NCBI GenBank assembly: GCA_049324875.1
Contig: JBMONC010000049.1
Coordinates: forward strand, 1-64,000
Direction: 5' to 3'
Length of the DNA stretch: 64,000 nt
From: JAWLHU01 sp049324875
GTDB taxonomy: Bacteria > Bacillota > Sulfobacillia > Symbiobacteriales > Symbiobacteriaceae
Under the pieces are notes generated by a model, which saw only the letters and a list, made by a program, of their open reading frames with translations, made no database searches and had not been told where the DNA came from. Position numbers and translations under genes: made by a program. Of the stretch, positions 23,245 to 32,276 are shown one piece after another; position 1 is the first letter of the stretch, and every line of letters begins with the position of its first letter.

Positions 23245-23559
23245 TCAGCAGGCCGTCTCCCGGCTGGCCGCTTCTCGCAGCGCCGTCACCAGGACTGCAG
23301 GCAGTCGCTGCGGGTCAATCTCGACCATTTCTTCCGGCCGAAGATAGACCACGACCGGGAGGGCGTATCTGCTCCATCCCCAGGCCTGCCCGGCGAGGGA
23401 ACCGGCGACCACCAGGCTCCTGTCCGGGTCATCCGGAGACCTCTGGCCGGTGGTCAGACCTACCAGTCCCAGCGTTCCTCCGAAAAGAACCCACCGTCCG
23501 GCCGGGTACCCGGCGGTCGCCCCACCGTTCGCCAGGTCGTCCAGTGTCAGCTGGCGCAC
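23245..23559 (-). CDS. Small phage protein, unknown
   Basis: 104 aa from GTG 23559, behind GAGGAGGAGGATCCG. Hydrophobic strand regions (GRWVLFGGTLGLVGL; LPVVVYLRPEEMVEI) but no clear membrane helix. Ends with AASRETAC. Lies between the C5-methyltransferase and the replication initiator. Confidence 0.5.
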   Translation of the reverse strand: MRQLTLDDLANGGATAGYPAGRWVLFGGTLGLVGLTTGQRSPDDPDRSLVVAGSLAGQAWGWSRYALPVVVYLRPEEMVEIDPQRLPAVLVTALREAASRETAC

Positions 23560-23573
23560 CGGATCCTCCTCCT

Positions 23574-25925
23574 CTACTGCAGCCCCACGGGTTCCTCGAC
23601 CGGCTCCTGCACCCAGACCCCGGTCTGCTGCAGGTCCCACAGGAAATCGCTGCTCTCCGCCGCCAGCAGGCTGATCATCATCTGGTGGATGATGGCGGCC
23701 GCCGGCAGAGGCGGCAGGGCGTTGCCGATGCGCTCCCGCCAGCTCCGGTCGCTCCGCCCGGCCAGGACCACCGCCCGCCCGTCGGGGTGCCGCCACGGGA
23801 ACGACTGAAGGGCCAGCAGTTCCAGAGTGGTCATGGGGCGGTGGACGCAACGCCGGCCCAGCTTGTCCCGGTGGGGGCTGCGGATGTACCAGACGCCCCG
23901 CTCGTTGTCCCCCGGGATCCGGCAGTCCCAGGCAGGGGGCCCCGCCGGTGGGACCGGACGGGGGTCGGCCACGGTGACCGCACCGGTATGCACGTCCCCG
24001 GAACCCGTGACCGTTCCGGACGCCTGGGACCAGTCCATGACTCCGAGCGGGCCCCTGGTGTTGCCTCTGGGCTGGCAGGTCAGTCGGGGATCGGCGACCA
24101 AGTTGGCGGCCTGATTTGGTCCAGTTGCCCCGGTGACGGTGTTGCTGGGATCCCCGTAGTCACCAACCCGGAGCATGTTGCCAAAAAACTCACGTTTTGC
24201 TGGCCTGGGATCCGCCACAACCGGAGCGGCGTTGCTGGTGCCGCTGGCCGCAGTGACCGCCCCTGCCGGGTCCGCCATATCGGTCACCCGCTGGACGTTG
24301 TTGAACCGGGCGTCCTGACGGGGGTCTGCAACGCTGAGCATGTTGCCGTTGGGGTCCTTCCCACCCACCACGGTCCTGGACGGGCAAGTAACGTCCTGGA
24401 CAGCGTAGACTCCGGACCTCGGCTCCCTGGTATACCGCGGGTCCGCCACCGCCCCCATACCGTTGGAACTGGTTACCGCTGCGGAGCCGAGCACGGGACC
24501 GGAAGGGTCAGAGGCATCGCCCACCCGCATGGCGCCGTCCCTCTGCGGACCGACCAGCCGGGGGTCGGCGACCACGCTGGCCCCGCCGCTCTTGCGGTGG
24601 CTCGGGTCGCCGGTGATGGTGGCCGAGGGGTCGTTGAGGTCCTGCACCAGGTAGGCGCCCCTTCCGTTGCCCATCGGGGTGTGGCCGAGCGGCCTGGGGT
24701 CGGCGACGGCCCCCATGCCGGAGCCCAGCCGGGAACCCGTGATCGTACCGGAGGGCTCCGTCAGGTCCTCCACGTGGTACTTGTTGGGATGGGTCTCGCC
24801 CTCGGTCATGTAGGGCTGGCGGTAGTCGGCAACTATGGGGGCGCCGGTCTGAACGTCCACCTGCCCGGTGACCGTGGCGGCCGGTTGGTCCATCTGCTGG
24901 ATCCGGAACTTCATCGGGTGCGTCCGGTCCTCGCTGAATCCCGGCATCGAAACATCGCTGTCGAGCGGTGATGAGGCCCCCTGCAGCTCAGCCGTCCTCA
25001 CGATGTCATAGTGGCGGGGATGGCCAGGTACGGGGACGATGGAGTACTCACCGGGCCGGATCTTCTGCAGGTCCCGCCAGTCGCCGCCGGGCGGGATCAG
25101 GGCCAACCGGACCCACGTTTTCCACTGGAGCCGGGGCATGGTGTGCATCGGTCCGCCTGCGGCATCCAGGTCCGCCGGCGGGTTGTCGGGGTCGATCGGC
25201 AGGGGCATCTGCTCCAGGACCTCACCGATGGACCGGACCCGCTGCTTCGGCGGGTTGTAGACGTAGGCCGGGACCTTGGATTCCAGCCGGGCCACCCCGA
25301 GGAACCGCCGGCGGTGCTGCGCCAGGCCGCCCAGCTCTCCGCAGTCGTAGTGCTCCTCATGCCACCGGTAGCCATAGTAGGCCAGCAGCTTGCGGATGTT
25401 CCGCAGGAACCGGGCGCCCCGGGTGGTGATCCCCTTGACGTTCTCAAACAGGATGAACTCCGGGGGATCGTCCTTCCAGGCCTCCAGGGTCAGAAACACG
25501 CCCCGTTCGGCCAGCCGGTTCAAGGCCTGGTACTTCCGGGTCTGGGCCCGGTCGTTGCCCAGGAGGCCCGAATACCCCTTGCAGGGGGCGGTGATCACCA
25601 CGATGTTGGGGCGCCGGTTCTGGGCGGCGGCCCGGATCTGGTCCAGGGTCACCTCGGACCAGTCCGCAGGGGGCTCCGAGCCCCAGAAGTCCCGGTACTG
25701 GTCCCGGTCAAACAGGTCCAGGCAGGTCGACGGCACCCCGGTCCACATCTCGAAGTCCTGGCAGGCCAGCGGGTCCACATCAATGCCGCCGAGGACCTCG
25801 CAGGTGGCCATCAGGCCCCGGTAGTGAGCCGGGGGCGCCTGCTGGGCCCCCAGGGCACCGCCGCCCTCCCCGGAGAATACGAAAAACGCTGCGTACTGGC
25901 GCTCAATCGGGATCAACTGCTGCAC
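23574..25925 (-). CDS. Cytosine-C5 DNA methyltransferase with eight internal repeats
   Basis: 783 aa, much longer than the usual 330-450. FVFSGEGGGALGAQ near the N-terminus is the SAM site region; APCKGYSG (about 110-117) carries the catalytic Pro-Cys; FENVKGI is motif VI; QHRRRFLGVARL is motif VIII; LALQSFP and RIGNALPP near the end are motifs IX and X. Between VIII and IX, where the target-recognition region lies, about 320 residues are built of eight units of 30-45 residues, each with a D/P-(S/A)-x-T-(V/I)-T-G element followed by VADPR. Such expansion suggests several recognition modules. It methylates cytosine, likely for protection against host restriction. Confidence 0.85.
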   Translation of the reverse strand: MQQLIPIERQYAAFFVFSGEGGGALGAQQAPPAHYRGLMATCEVLGGIDVDPLACQDFEMWTGVPSTCLDLFDRDQYRDFWGSEPPADWSEVTLDQIRAAAQNRRPNIVVITAPCKGYSGLLGNDRAQTRKYQALNRLAERGVFLTLEAWKDDPPEFILFENVKGITTRGARFLRNIRKLLAYYGYRWHEEHYDCGELGGLAQHRRRFLGVARLESKVPAYVYNPPKQRVRSIGEVLEQMPLPIDPDNPPADLDAAGGPMHTMPRLQWKTWVRLALIPPGGDWRDLQKIRPGEYSIVPVPGHPRHYDIVRTAELQGASSPLDSDVSMPGFSEDRTHPMKFRIQQMDQPAATVTGQVDVQTGAPIVADYRQPYMTEGETHPNKYHVEDLTEPSGTITGSRLGSGMGAVADPRPLGHTPMGNGRGAYLVQDLNDPSATITGDPSHRKSGGASVVADPRLVGPQRDGAMRVGDASDPSGPVLGSAAVTSSNGMGAVADPRYTREPRSGVYAVQDVTCPSRTVVGGKDPNGNMLSVADPRQDARFNNVQRVTDMADPAGAVTAASGTSNAAPVVADPRPAKREFFGNMLRVGDYGDPSNTVTGATGPNQAANLVADPRLTCQPRGNTRGPLGVMDWSQASGTVTGSGDVHTGAVTVADPRPVPPAGPPAWDCRIPGDNERGVWYIRSPHRDKLGRRCVHRPMTTLELLALQSFPWRHPDGRAVVLAGRSDRSWRERIGNALPPLPAAAIIHQMMISLLAAESSDFLWDLQQTGVWVQEPVEEPVGLQ
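23945..24900 (-). repeat. Protein-level repeat array in the methyltransferase gene
   Basis: Seven VADPR and one VADYR codon blocks alternate with eight TVTG/TITG-like blocks. The DNA is diverged between units, so this is an old or selected repeat rather than a recent tandem duplication. Confidence 0.75.
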
Positions 25926-25947
25926 GGCCGCGCCTCCTCCGTTGGTG

Positions 25948-26058
25948 CTACTGCTCCAGCCACCCGGCCAGAGCGAACAGAAGGCCGAGAGCGGCGCAGA
26001 CCACCAGCGCAGGCCAGGACCGTTCCCCGAACCCCCATCGCCGCTGCTGCATCACCAT
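25948..26058 (-). CDS. Very small membrane protein
   Basis: 36 aa; ATG 26058 or 26052 after GGAGGTCG. Basic N-terminus with Gln/Arg, then a single hydrophobic helix (WPALVVCAALGLLFALAGW) and LEQ at the end. It fits between the C5-methyltransferase and the next gene without other coding potential. Function unknown. Confidence 0.5.
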   Translation of the reverse strand: MVMQQRRWGFGERSWPALVVCAALGLLFALAGWLEQ

Positions 26059-26078
26059 CGACCTCCCTACGGGTGTTG

Positions 26079-26399
26079 TTAGGTCTGTTTCCGGCCCGTG
26101 TCGATCTGCCACCGGGCAGGCCGGAGTCCCCGGACATGAAACCCGTTGAGCCAGCGCTCGGCCCGGCGTCGGACCTCCTGGTAGCCGTTCTGGGCGGCGC
26201 CCAGGATCCTGTAGCGGTTTGTCCAGGTCTCCAGGAGGAGACCGCCGGCATAGAACCGGGCGGTGGCCTCATATCCCTCCGCCGTTTGCCGCAGCCGCAC
26301 CTCGACGTGCTGGCGCCCGATCCCGGCGTTCTCGGCCCAGAGGGCGTCGGGAACCTCCGCCCTCACATCGCTCCACACGATCCTAATCAGCCGGACCAC
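26079..26399 (-). CDS. Phage early protein, unknown
   Basis: 106 aa from GTG 26399, overlapping the end of the transglycosylase gene by 17 bp. Strand-rich middle (QHVEVRLRQTAEGYEATARF), basic C-terminus. No family recognised. Confidence 0.5.
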   Translation of the reverse strand: MVRLIRIVWSDVRAEVPDALWAENAGIGRQHVEVRLRQTAEGYEATARFYAGGLLLETWTNRYRILGAAQNGYQEVRRRAERWLNGFHVRGLRPARWQIDTGRKQT

Positions 26400-27027
26400 C
26401 CCCTACAGCCGCCCGTACCCGGTTCACGTAGCCCCGGGCCGCCTGTGGGGCCCTGGTGCGCCAGGCCGGGCCGCCGTTGTAGGCTGCCAGCGCATCCTCG
26501 ATGGATCCGCCGTTCTCACGGATCAGCCAGTACAGGTAGCTGGCGCCTAACCGCACGTTGGTCGCCGGGTCGGTCAGGTCGTACTCCTCCACCCCCAGCC
26601 GCTCGGCGACCCAGGCGGCTGTCTCGGGCATCAGCTGCAGGATACCGATCTCTGCGGAGGTGCCAACGGCGTCGGGCTGCCACCGGCTCTCCACCCAGCC
26701 CAGGGCGGCCAGGGTCCGGGGCTCCACCCCGATCCGGCGGGCCTCCTCGATGCAGAGGAGCCGATACTGAGGTGGCACCAGGTCTGCGATGCTATCCAGA
26801 TCGGCCACCAACTGGCGCCGGGCCTCAATCCGGGCCTCCAGGATGGCCAACTGTCCGTCCTGCATCCGCCTGACGGCGGCGGCCCGGTCATCGGCTGGTG
26901 TGGCCTGCCGGGCCGCGGCCTGGGGCGGGGAGGCAACCAACTTCGACCCCGGAGAGGGGACGAAGGCGAGAATCAGTGGGATGATGGCGCCGGCGACGGC
27001 CCAGAGGAGCCTGCTATGCCGCCGCAT
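26383..27027 (-). CDS. Lytic transglycosylase (SLT family), membrane-anchored or secreted
   Basis: 214 aa. Residues about 8-25 are a hydrophobic export or anchor segment. The SLT domain follows from about 95: ALGWVESRWQPDAVG carries the catalytic Glu of the ES motif, GILQLMPETA the GLMQ-like motif, and ALAAYNGGPAWR the AYNGG motif. It cleaves peptidoglycan glycan strands. Its place inside the early region, far from the lysis genes, is unusual and suggests a role other than final lysis. Confidence 0.85.
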   Translation of the reverse strand: MRRHSRLLWAVAGAIIPLILAFVPSPGSKLVASPPQAAARQATPADDRAAAVRRMQDGQLAILEARIEARRQLVADLDSIADLVPPQYRLLCIEEARRIGVEPRTLAALGWVESRWQPDAVGTSAEIGILQLMPETAAWVAERLGVEEYDLTDPATNVRLGASYLYWLIRENGGSIEDALAAYNGGPAWRTRAPQAARGYVNRVRAAVGGGPAD

Positions 27028-27526
27028 CGGGGGTCTCCTGACGGGGGCTCTCGGTCACCAGGGCGACCAGACTCTCGATCACCAGGCAGGAACTCGGGTC
27101 GTCGCTCAGCGGGACCCTCATGACCTCTGCCGCAGCCTCCCGGAGAATCCGGTCGGCCAGCACCTCCTCCGCCAGCCGAATGGCGGCGTCGGCGAACTCC
27201 AGAGCCTCGACCAGGCCAGGCAGGCGGGGCGCCTTCCAATCACTGCGGCTCGTCCCGGGCAGATCCACGTTCGGGATCTCGTATGCCCGACGGCGATACG
27301 CGGCCTCGATGTCCCGTCCCCACCCCTGCAGGTGGTCACGATGAGCCTTCAGCTTCCCGATCACCGCCAGGATTCTGTCAGTGGACGTCGCCTTCAGGGT
27401 CGCTGCAAACCGGTCGAGTTCGGTCGGCTCAGCCCGCCCGTCCGGCTCCTTGGGAACCAACCGGTAGCCCCTGGCCTCGGCCAGCTCCTCCAGGAGCGCC
27501 ATCAGGGGATCTCGCTGTACAGGCAT
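27014..27526 (-). CDS. Phage early protein, helical, unknown
   Basis: 170 aa. Long helices (PLMALLEELAEARGYRLVP; LEFADAAIRLAEEVLADRIL) and a short overlap with the transglycosylase start. No motif recognised. About 115 bp upstream, before the nuclease gene, there is a GC hairpin (27600-27640) without T-run. Confidence 0.5.
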   Translation of the reverse strand: MPVQRDPLMALLEELAEARGYRLVPKEPDGRAEPTELDRFAATLKATSTDRILAVIGKLKAHRDHLQGWGRDIEAAYRRRAYEIPNVDLPGTSRSDWKAPRLPGLVEALEFADAAIRLAEEVLADRILREAAAEVMRVPLSDDPSSCLVIESLVALVTESPRQETPDAAA

Positions 27527-27641
27527 TTCTATCCCTCCCGTCGAATTGGGTAGGGCCGGTGGGGTACCTCCTCATGTAGACCGCCGGCCCCTATGTCGGG
27601 CGCCTCTCCCTGTTCTGCACCAGGGAGGGGCGCTTGGGGTT

Positions 27642-28343
27642 CTATGCGGGGGCCACATAGACCGGCTTGCCGGTCGCCGCAGCCACCGCTCTCTTGAACC
27701 TGTCGGCGTCGCTGTTCTGGTCGGACAGGTGCAGCAGGTGGATCTCCTGCACCGTACTGAGGTCGTTGGCCCGGAGGGTCTCCAGGCACCGCTCCAGACT
27801 CATGTGGTTGCGCAGCACTCTGTTCTTGTGGGCCAACGGGATGGCTCCGCTCTCGACGGCCTGTCTCAGCAGGTCCATCGAATGGTTGCACTCGATCATG
27901 ATGTGGGTCAGGCCCTGGAACCGGTATTTGCAGTAGCTGCTGTCGGTCAGGTAGAGCACCTTACCTCCGGCGCTGGCGATCAGAAACCCCAGCGGCTCGG
28001 CGGCGTCATGTACGGTCTCAAACGGCAGGACCGTCCAGGGGCCAATTTGCACCTTCTGGAGCGCCTTGATGGTGCGGGCCCGGTGGCCGGTGACCCCCAG
28101 GGCCTCCCACGTGCCGGAGGAGGCGTACACGTCGACCCCCGCCTTGATCATGTCCCGGACGGCCCGGGCATGGTCGCCGTGTTCGTGGCTGACCAGGCAG
28201 CCGGCCAGGCTGGAGAGGCCGAACCCGACTCCCTGGCGGATCTCCTGGAACCGGAGCCCGCACTCCAGCAGCAGCGGGGCGCCGCCGTCGCGGAGCAGGT
28301 AGCAGTTGCCGCTGCTGCTGGAGGCGAGAACCTGGATCTCCAT
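27642..28343 (-). CDS. MBL-fold metallo-hydrolase (YycJ-like), phage recombination nuclease
   Basis: 233 aa. LASSSSGNCYLL and SHEHGDHARAV show the N-terminal strand and the HxHxDH metal site; ETVHDAAEPLGF, LYLTDSS and HLLHLSDQNSD give later metal ligands. The set matches YycJ/WalJ-like beta-lactamase-fold proteins that act on DNA. It lies seven bases after recT, in the order ATPase-RecT-MBL found in Gram-positive phages, so it probably supplies the exonuclease activity of annealing recombination. Confidence 0.8.
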   Translation of the reverse strand: MEIQVLASSSSGNCYLLRDGGAPLLLECGLRFQEIRQGVGFGLSSLAGCLVSHEHGDHARAVRDMIKAGVDVYASSGTWEALGVTGHRARTIKALQKVQIGPWTVLPFETVHDAAEPLGFLIASAGGKVLYLTDSSYCKYRFQGLTHIMIECNHSMDLLRQAVESGAIPLAHKNRVLRNHMSLERCLETLRANDLSTVQEIHLLHLSDQNSDADRFKRAVAAATGKPVYVAPA

Positions 28344-28349
28344 GGCGGC

Positions 28350-29498
28350 CTAGTAGGGCGGGTCGCCGTTGACCGGCAGGGTGCCCTGGACGGGGGCCTT
28401 CGCCCCGGCCTGCTTTGGGGCGGGCGGCGGCGCCTGGACAGGGGGCTCCTCGGCCGGGGCGGGCTCGGTCTCCACCGGTTCCCCCGCCTCCACCACCGGC
28501 TCGGCCGGGATGTCGATCACCTCGCCGTTGGCGTTGGCGGCGACCTCGGCCCGGAGTGCGGCCTCCGCCTCGTCGGTCTGCTCGGCGTAGGTTATCTCGA
28601 CGAACGCATTCCGGAAGTCCTTGGGGATCCGCTTGACGATGTTGTTGCGCATCTTGCGGATGATCATGGACTCGCGGCTGTGGTACTCCGTCCAGGCGGG
28701 GCTGATCCACTGCTGCAGGTCGGGATCGTCCAGGGCGCCGAGACCCAACTCGCTGGCCCGCTTGAGGAGCTCCCGCTTCTTCGCATCGATCTCCCGCTTC
28801 TGCTGAGGGGTCGCATCGTAGCGGTTCTTGGCGATGCCGAACGTCTCGTTCATCAGGTTGTTGTTGATGTGCGCCAGGAGGTTCCTGACAACGTCATCTC
28901 GCTCGGCGATGTGAAACTCGATGGAGCCGTCGGTCTTGATGATCGGGTAGACCACCCGCACCACCTGGCCCTTGCCGGTGGGGGTCCACTTCGGCGGTTC
29001 GAACTCCAGGCCGTTGTACTTCGGGTACTCGAAGTGGTCATGCTCCCGAACCAGCCAGAACTGGCCCACCTTCTTCACGTCCCGGCCAAACCGGGCGAGG
29101 ATCGCGTCGTTGCCGTCGCCTTCGATGCCCATCTCAATCTGCTTCTTCCAGCGCTTTTCGTCCTTGCCGTCGACACGCGCGGTGTAGGACACGTTGCGGA
29201 TCTGGAAGAACACCTCGCGGGGGTGGGCGGCGGCGTTGAGCTTCAAAGCCGCCACAGCGAGAAGGACCTGAACCAGGTTGCTCTTGTCGAGGTCCTTGTC
29301 GTTCCAGTCAGTCCCCTTGGACTCAAGGGCGGTGTGGATGGCAGACATGGCGGCCAGGACGCACTGCTTGGCGTAGTCGTCCATTTTGATGCCGTTGCCC
29401 TCAAGCTGGCGCTGAATCAGGGGCAGAAATACGTCGTTGGCCTTCGTCAACTTGGTACCGTAGGTGTCCGTCGCCGAGAGAGCAGTAGTCGCAGACAT
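28350..29498 (-). CDS. recT: RecT family single-strand annealing protein
   Basis: 382 aa. LALKLNAAAHPREVFFQIRN-like strand, then the conserved centre (FGRDVKKVGQFWLVREHD, YPIIKTDGSIEF), and the region AKNRYDATPQQKREIDA follow the RecT plan, with WTEYHSRESMIIRKM near the end of the core. The last 90 residues are a Pro/Ala/Glu-rich tail, perhaps for protein contact. It anneals complementary DNA during phage replication. Its start overlaps the ATPase gene stop. Confidence 0.8.
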   Translation of the reverse strand: MSATTALSATDTYGTKLTKANDVFLPLIQRQLEGNGIKMDDYAKQCVLAAMSAIHTALESKGTDWNDKDLDKSNLVQVLLAVAALKLNAAAHPREVFFQIRNVSYTARVDGKDEKRWKKQIEMGIEGDGNDAILARFGRDVKKVGQFWLVREHDHFEYPKYNGLEFEPPKWTPTGKGQVVRVVYPIIKTDGSIEFHIAERDDVVRNLLAHINNNLMNETFGIAKNRYDATPQQKREIDAKKRELLKRASELGLGALDDPDLQQWISPAWTEYHSRESMIIRKMRNNIVKRIPKDFRNAFVEITYAEQTDEAEAALRAEVAANANGEVIDIPAEPVVEAGEPVETEPAPAEEPPVQAPPPAPKQAGAKAPVQGTLPVNGDPPY

Positions 29499-31486
29499 TA
29501 GACCGCCTCCTTCTGTAGTGCCGGAGCCGTATCACGCTCGACCCGGAGCCGCTTGTCGGGTTCGGAGACAATCAGGCTGATCACCTGGGCCCGGGTCGGG
29601 ATGAGCCGGGTCACGGCCTCACGGTTGTCGATCCAGATCGGGGCCTCGAACCCGTAGTGCTCAGACAGGGTGTTGATGATGTCCAGCCCCACGTTGGTCC
29701 GGGCACCGGTGTTCAGGTCGGAGTACGGGACGCCCTGGTAGGTGGTCTCGCAGCACTCCTCCAGCCCGCCGTTGACCTGCACGTTGAACAGCTTGAACCG
29801 GGCATGCTGGAACCGGCTGTTGATCCGGTCCTCCAGGAGCCGGACCTTGGCCCGGATGAACTCCTCGGTCAGGTAGAGCTCCGTCTCCAGCCGCTCGTAC
29901 TCGGCGGCCAGGGCCTTCTCCTGGGCCTCCAGTTCGGCGATGCGCTGGAGCCCCGCCGCCCGCTGGTCGATCCGCACCAACTCGGCCTGGACCCGGCGAA
30001 TCTCCTGGTCGATCTGGGCGACCTCCCCGGCCACCCGTTGCCGGGCGGCCTCGCCGTCAGTCCGCAGGGCCTCGATCTCCTGCTCCAGGGCCCGCTTCGC
30101 CTCTGCCAGCCGGCGGTACTCGGCATCCTGGGTGTGGTCGGGGACCTCCGCCTGCAGTTGGGCGATGCGCTGCTGGATCCGGCTCACCTCCGCCCGCCAG
30201 CGCTCCAGCTGGGCCTCCAGTTCACCCCGTTGGGCCGCCCGGCGGTCCTGCTCGGCCTGCAGGGCCTCGATCTCGCCACGCACCCGCTTACCCTCGGCGG
30301 CGTTGGTCTCCAGGTCGGCACTCCGGCGGGAGTTGAAATCCGCCAGGGCCCGCTCCCGGGCCGCCTCCACCCGCTCCGCCGGCAGGGCCTGTCCGCAGGC
30401 CGGACACGATTCCTCGACAGAGAGGGTGAACTCCCGGGCCGAGATCTGCGCCCACTCCTGACGGAGCTGGTCGAGGCGGCGGGTGAGCGAGGCGATGCGC
30501 TGCTCGGCGTCCCGGGACTCATCCGACAGCCGGGTGAGATCGCGGCTGGCAGTGTTGAACCGGTTGGTGGCCTCGTTCAGCCGCTGCTGCTCCTGCTGAA
30601 TCGTCTCCAGGGAGGCCGATCGGACCCGCTTCTGCACCTCCATCAGCTGGAGGTCGATCTCGCCCACCTGCCGGCGCTTCTGCACGATCTCGGCGCCGTT
30701 GTCGATCCGGGCCAACTCAGCCAGTTTCGCCTGCCGCTGCTGGTTCAGCCGGTCGAGCTCGGCGGTGAGCTCCGCCCGGTCGCCGGACGCCTCCGACAGG
30801 CTGCGGGTGGCCTCATCGATCCGAACCGGGATGCTGGTGAGCTCCCGGTTGATCTCGCTCCGACGGGCGGCGATGACCTTGCGGTGGTCGGCCAGGCTCC
30901 GGTTGCGCAGGATCTCCGGCAGGGCGGCCAGGGCCGGGGTGCTGGCGATGACCTCGGCGTCGCTCACGTCCCCGCAGACCTGCAGCAGGATCTCCCGGCG
31001 CTTCTGCCAGTGCAGCTGCTCGTTGAAGAACCGGGGATCGGTGAGCAGCCGGAAGGTAGACTCGTCGGCAATCTCGGCGACCCGGGCCTTGTACTCCTTC
31101 AGCTGGACCGGGACGCCGTCGATGTAGTGGTCGGTGGTGTGGCCGGTGAACTCGGCGGTGGCCGAGCCCCGCTTCTTGGTCCAGGTCTCCTTGTAGACCT
31201 TGCGGAGTTCGATGGCCTGGCCGTCTACGTCGAGAACGGCCAGCACCTCATGCTCCAGGTTGTGGAGCTCCCGGCCGTGCCTGTCCAGGGTCTTGATCCC
31301 GAAATCCTTGCGGTTGGCGGAATCCTTGTCGAACAGGAGCCACATGAACGCATCGGCCAGGGTCGTCTTGCCGGTGGCGTTGTCGCCGTAGACCGCCAGG
31401 TTCTCACCGAGCGCATCCAGGCCGAACTCTCGGAGCCCCTTGAAGTTCCTGAGCCGCAGGGCGATCAACCTGATCTGCTTAGCCAA
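29498..31486 (-). CDS. SMC/RecF-like AAA ATPase of the phage recombination set
   Basis: 662 aa. Residues about 10-45 have LRNFKGLREF then the Walker A VYGDNATGKTTLADAF. Long coiled coils flank a zinc-hook-like CPACGQAL (about residue 370), as in Rad50/SbcC proteins. The end (DLNTGARTNVGLDIIN, then APIWIDNREAVTRL) has the signature and Walker B regions. It probably works with RecT and the MBL nuclease on phage DNA ends. A DndD role was considered because dndC is present, but the operon position favours recombination. Confidence 0.8.
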   Translation of the reverse strand: MAKQIRLIALRLRNFKGLREFGLDALGENLAVYGDNATGKTTLADAFMWLLFDKDSANRKDFGIKTLDRHGRELHNLEHEVLAVLDVDGQAIELRKVYKETWTKKRGSATAEFTGHTTDHYIDGVPVQLKEYKARVAEIADESTFRLLTDPRFFNEQLHWQKRREILLQVCGDVSDAEVIASTPALAALPEILRNRSLADHRKVIAARRSEINRELTSIPVRIDEATRSLSEASGDRAELTAELDRLNQQRQAKLAELARIDNGAEIVQKRRQVGEIDLQLMEVQKRVRSASLETIQQEQQRLNEATNRFNTASRDLTRLSDESRDAEQRIASLTRRLDQLRQEWAQISAREFTLSVEESCPACGQALPAERVEAARERALADFNSRRSADLETNAAEGKRVRGEIEALQAEQDRRAAQRGELEAQLERWRAEVSRIQQRIAQLQAEVPDHTQDAEYRRLAEAKRALEQEIEALRTDGEAARQRVAGEVAQIDQEIRRVQAELVRIDQRAAGLQRIAELEAQEKALAAEYERLETELYLTEEFIRAKVRLLEDRINSRFQHARFKLFNVQVNGGLEECCETTYQGVPYSDLNTGARTNVGLDIINTLSEHYGFEAPIWIDNREAVTRLIPTRAQVISLIVSEPDKRLRVERDTAPALQKEAV

Positions 31487-31545
31487 ACTCGTTCACTCCT
31501 CTCTCCGGGTAGGGCGCCCGCCTCCATGGGCGCCGGGTGGTCGGG

Positions 31546-31776
31546 TTACCAGGTCAGATCCAACACCGTGGAGTTCATCAGCCGGGCCAGTTCCCGCCGG
31601 ACGCTACGTTCCTGCAACAGGATCTGGACCAAGCCGGCTGCGTCGGCGGCGCAGACCGCCACCTCCCCAGCCTCGCCGATAATGAAGACGGGGCGCTCGA
31701 TGCAGCCCGGACTGCTGCACACCTCGATCTCACGGTCGTCGGGCTCCAGCAGCTGAGCCAGGATTTCCAGGATCAT
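31546..31776 (-). CDS. Small phage protein with paired Cys, unknown
   Basis: 76 aa from ATG 31776 after GAGGGGG. Begins with a Leu-rich helix, has CSSPGC and AVCAADAAGLVQILL, and looks like a short zinc-binding protein. Directly upstream of the ATPase gene. Confidence 0.55.
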   Translation of the reverse strand: MILEILAQLLEPDDREIEVCSSPGCIERPVFIIGEAGEVAVCAADAAGLVQILLQERSVRRELARLMNSTVLDLTW

Positions 31777-32276
31777 CACCCCCTCTGCTCTACCGTTGGT
31801 CTCCTCTGCCTGCTGTTGGGGCGGCTCACCCCCTCCGGCCCTCGCCAGAGGGGGCTCCGCCACCCGGATCCGGGGCCAGCATCATGTGCGCTTCATCGGG
31901 CACCACATCAGCCGTGGCCGCATCCTCCTGTTCATAGCGGCAGGAGTCACCTCACCCGAGCCCTCTGCGCTGTCTATTGGGGTTGGCGGTGGTAGTCCAC
32001 TAACCAGCGGCCTCTGCCGCAACTGCCCGGATACCGTCCCCCGCCCGGTCGACTCGGGCGGGGGCTGTCGCATCCGTTACATGCTAGATCGGTCCTCTCG
32101 TTCTCGAGGTGGCCCCGGTTATAAGCCGTCGGGGGCGGACGGCCTCCTCTCACGAGGGATACCGGGCGACCTCCTGCGTTCCCGGTCCACGCCCACCCTG
32201 CGGCCAGAGGGCTGTCCGCCCTGATGCCTACCCCATACGGACGTTCTCACGGGGCGTGGGTGGCCCAGGGGGCCAG
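31777..32276. other. About 500 bp with no confident gene
   Basis: Both strands have short open stretches, but none has a ribosome site, normal start and protein-like sequence together. On the - strand a frame just upstream of 31863 reads CRYEQEDAATADVVP and ends at a TGA, but it has no good start. GC-rich hairpins are present (for example CCCCGCCCG... near 32,040). It may be a gene remnant or a regulatory leader. Confidence 0.4.

Noticed and set aside
27546..29501. Long + strand frame over the nuclease and RecT genes
   Set aside because: Antisense shadow in GC-rich DNA; the - strand genes have clear motifs and ribosome sites.
30312..30334. Another GTCGGCA with flanking CC/GG arms, like the origin iterons
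   Set aside because: It stands alone within the ATPase gene and its arms pair only partly; probably chance in GC-rich DNA.
29498..31486. Considered as DndD, the ATPase partner of DndC
   Set aside because: It sits directly before recT and the MBL nuclease with coupled starts and has a Rad50-like zinc hook; DndD would be expected beside dndC.
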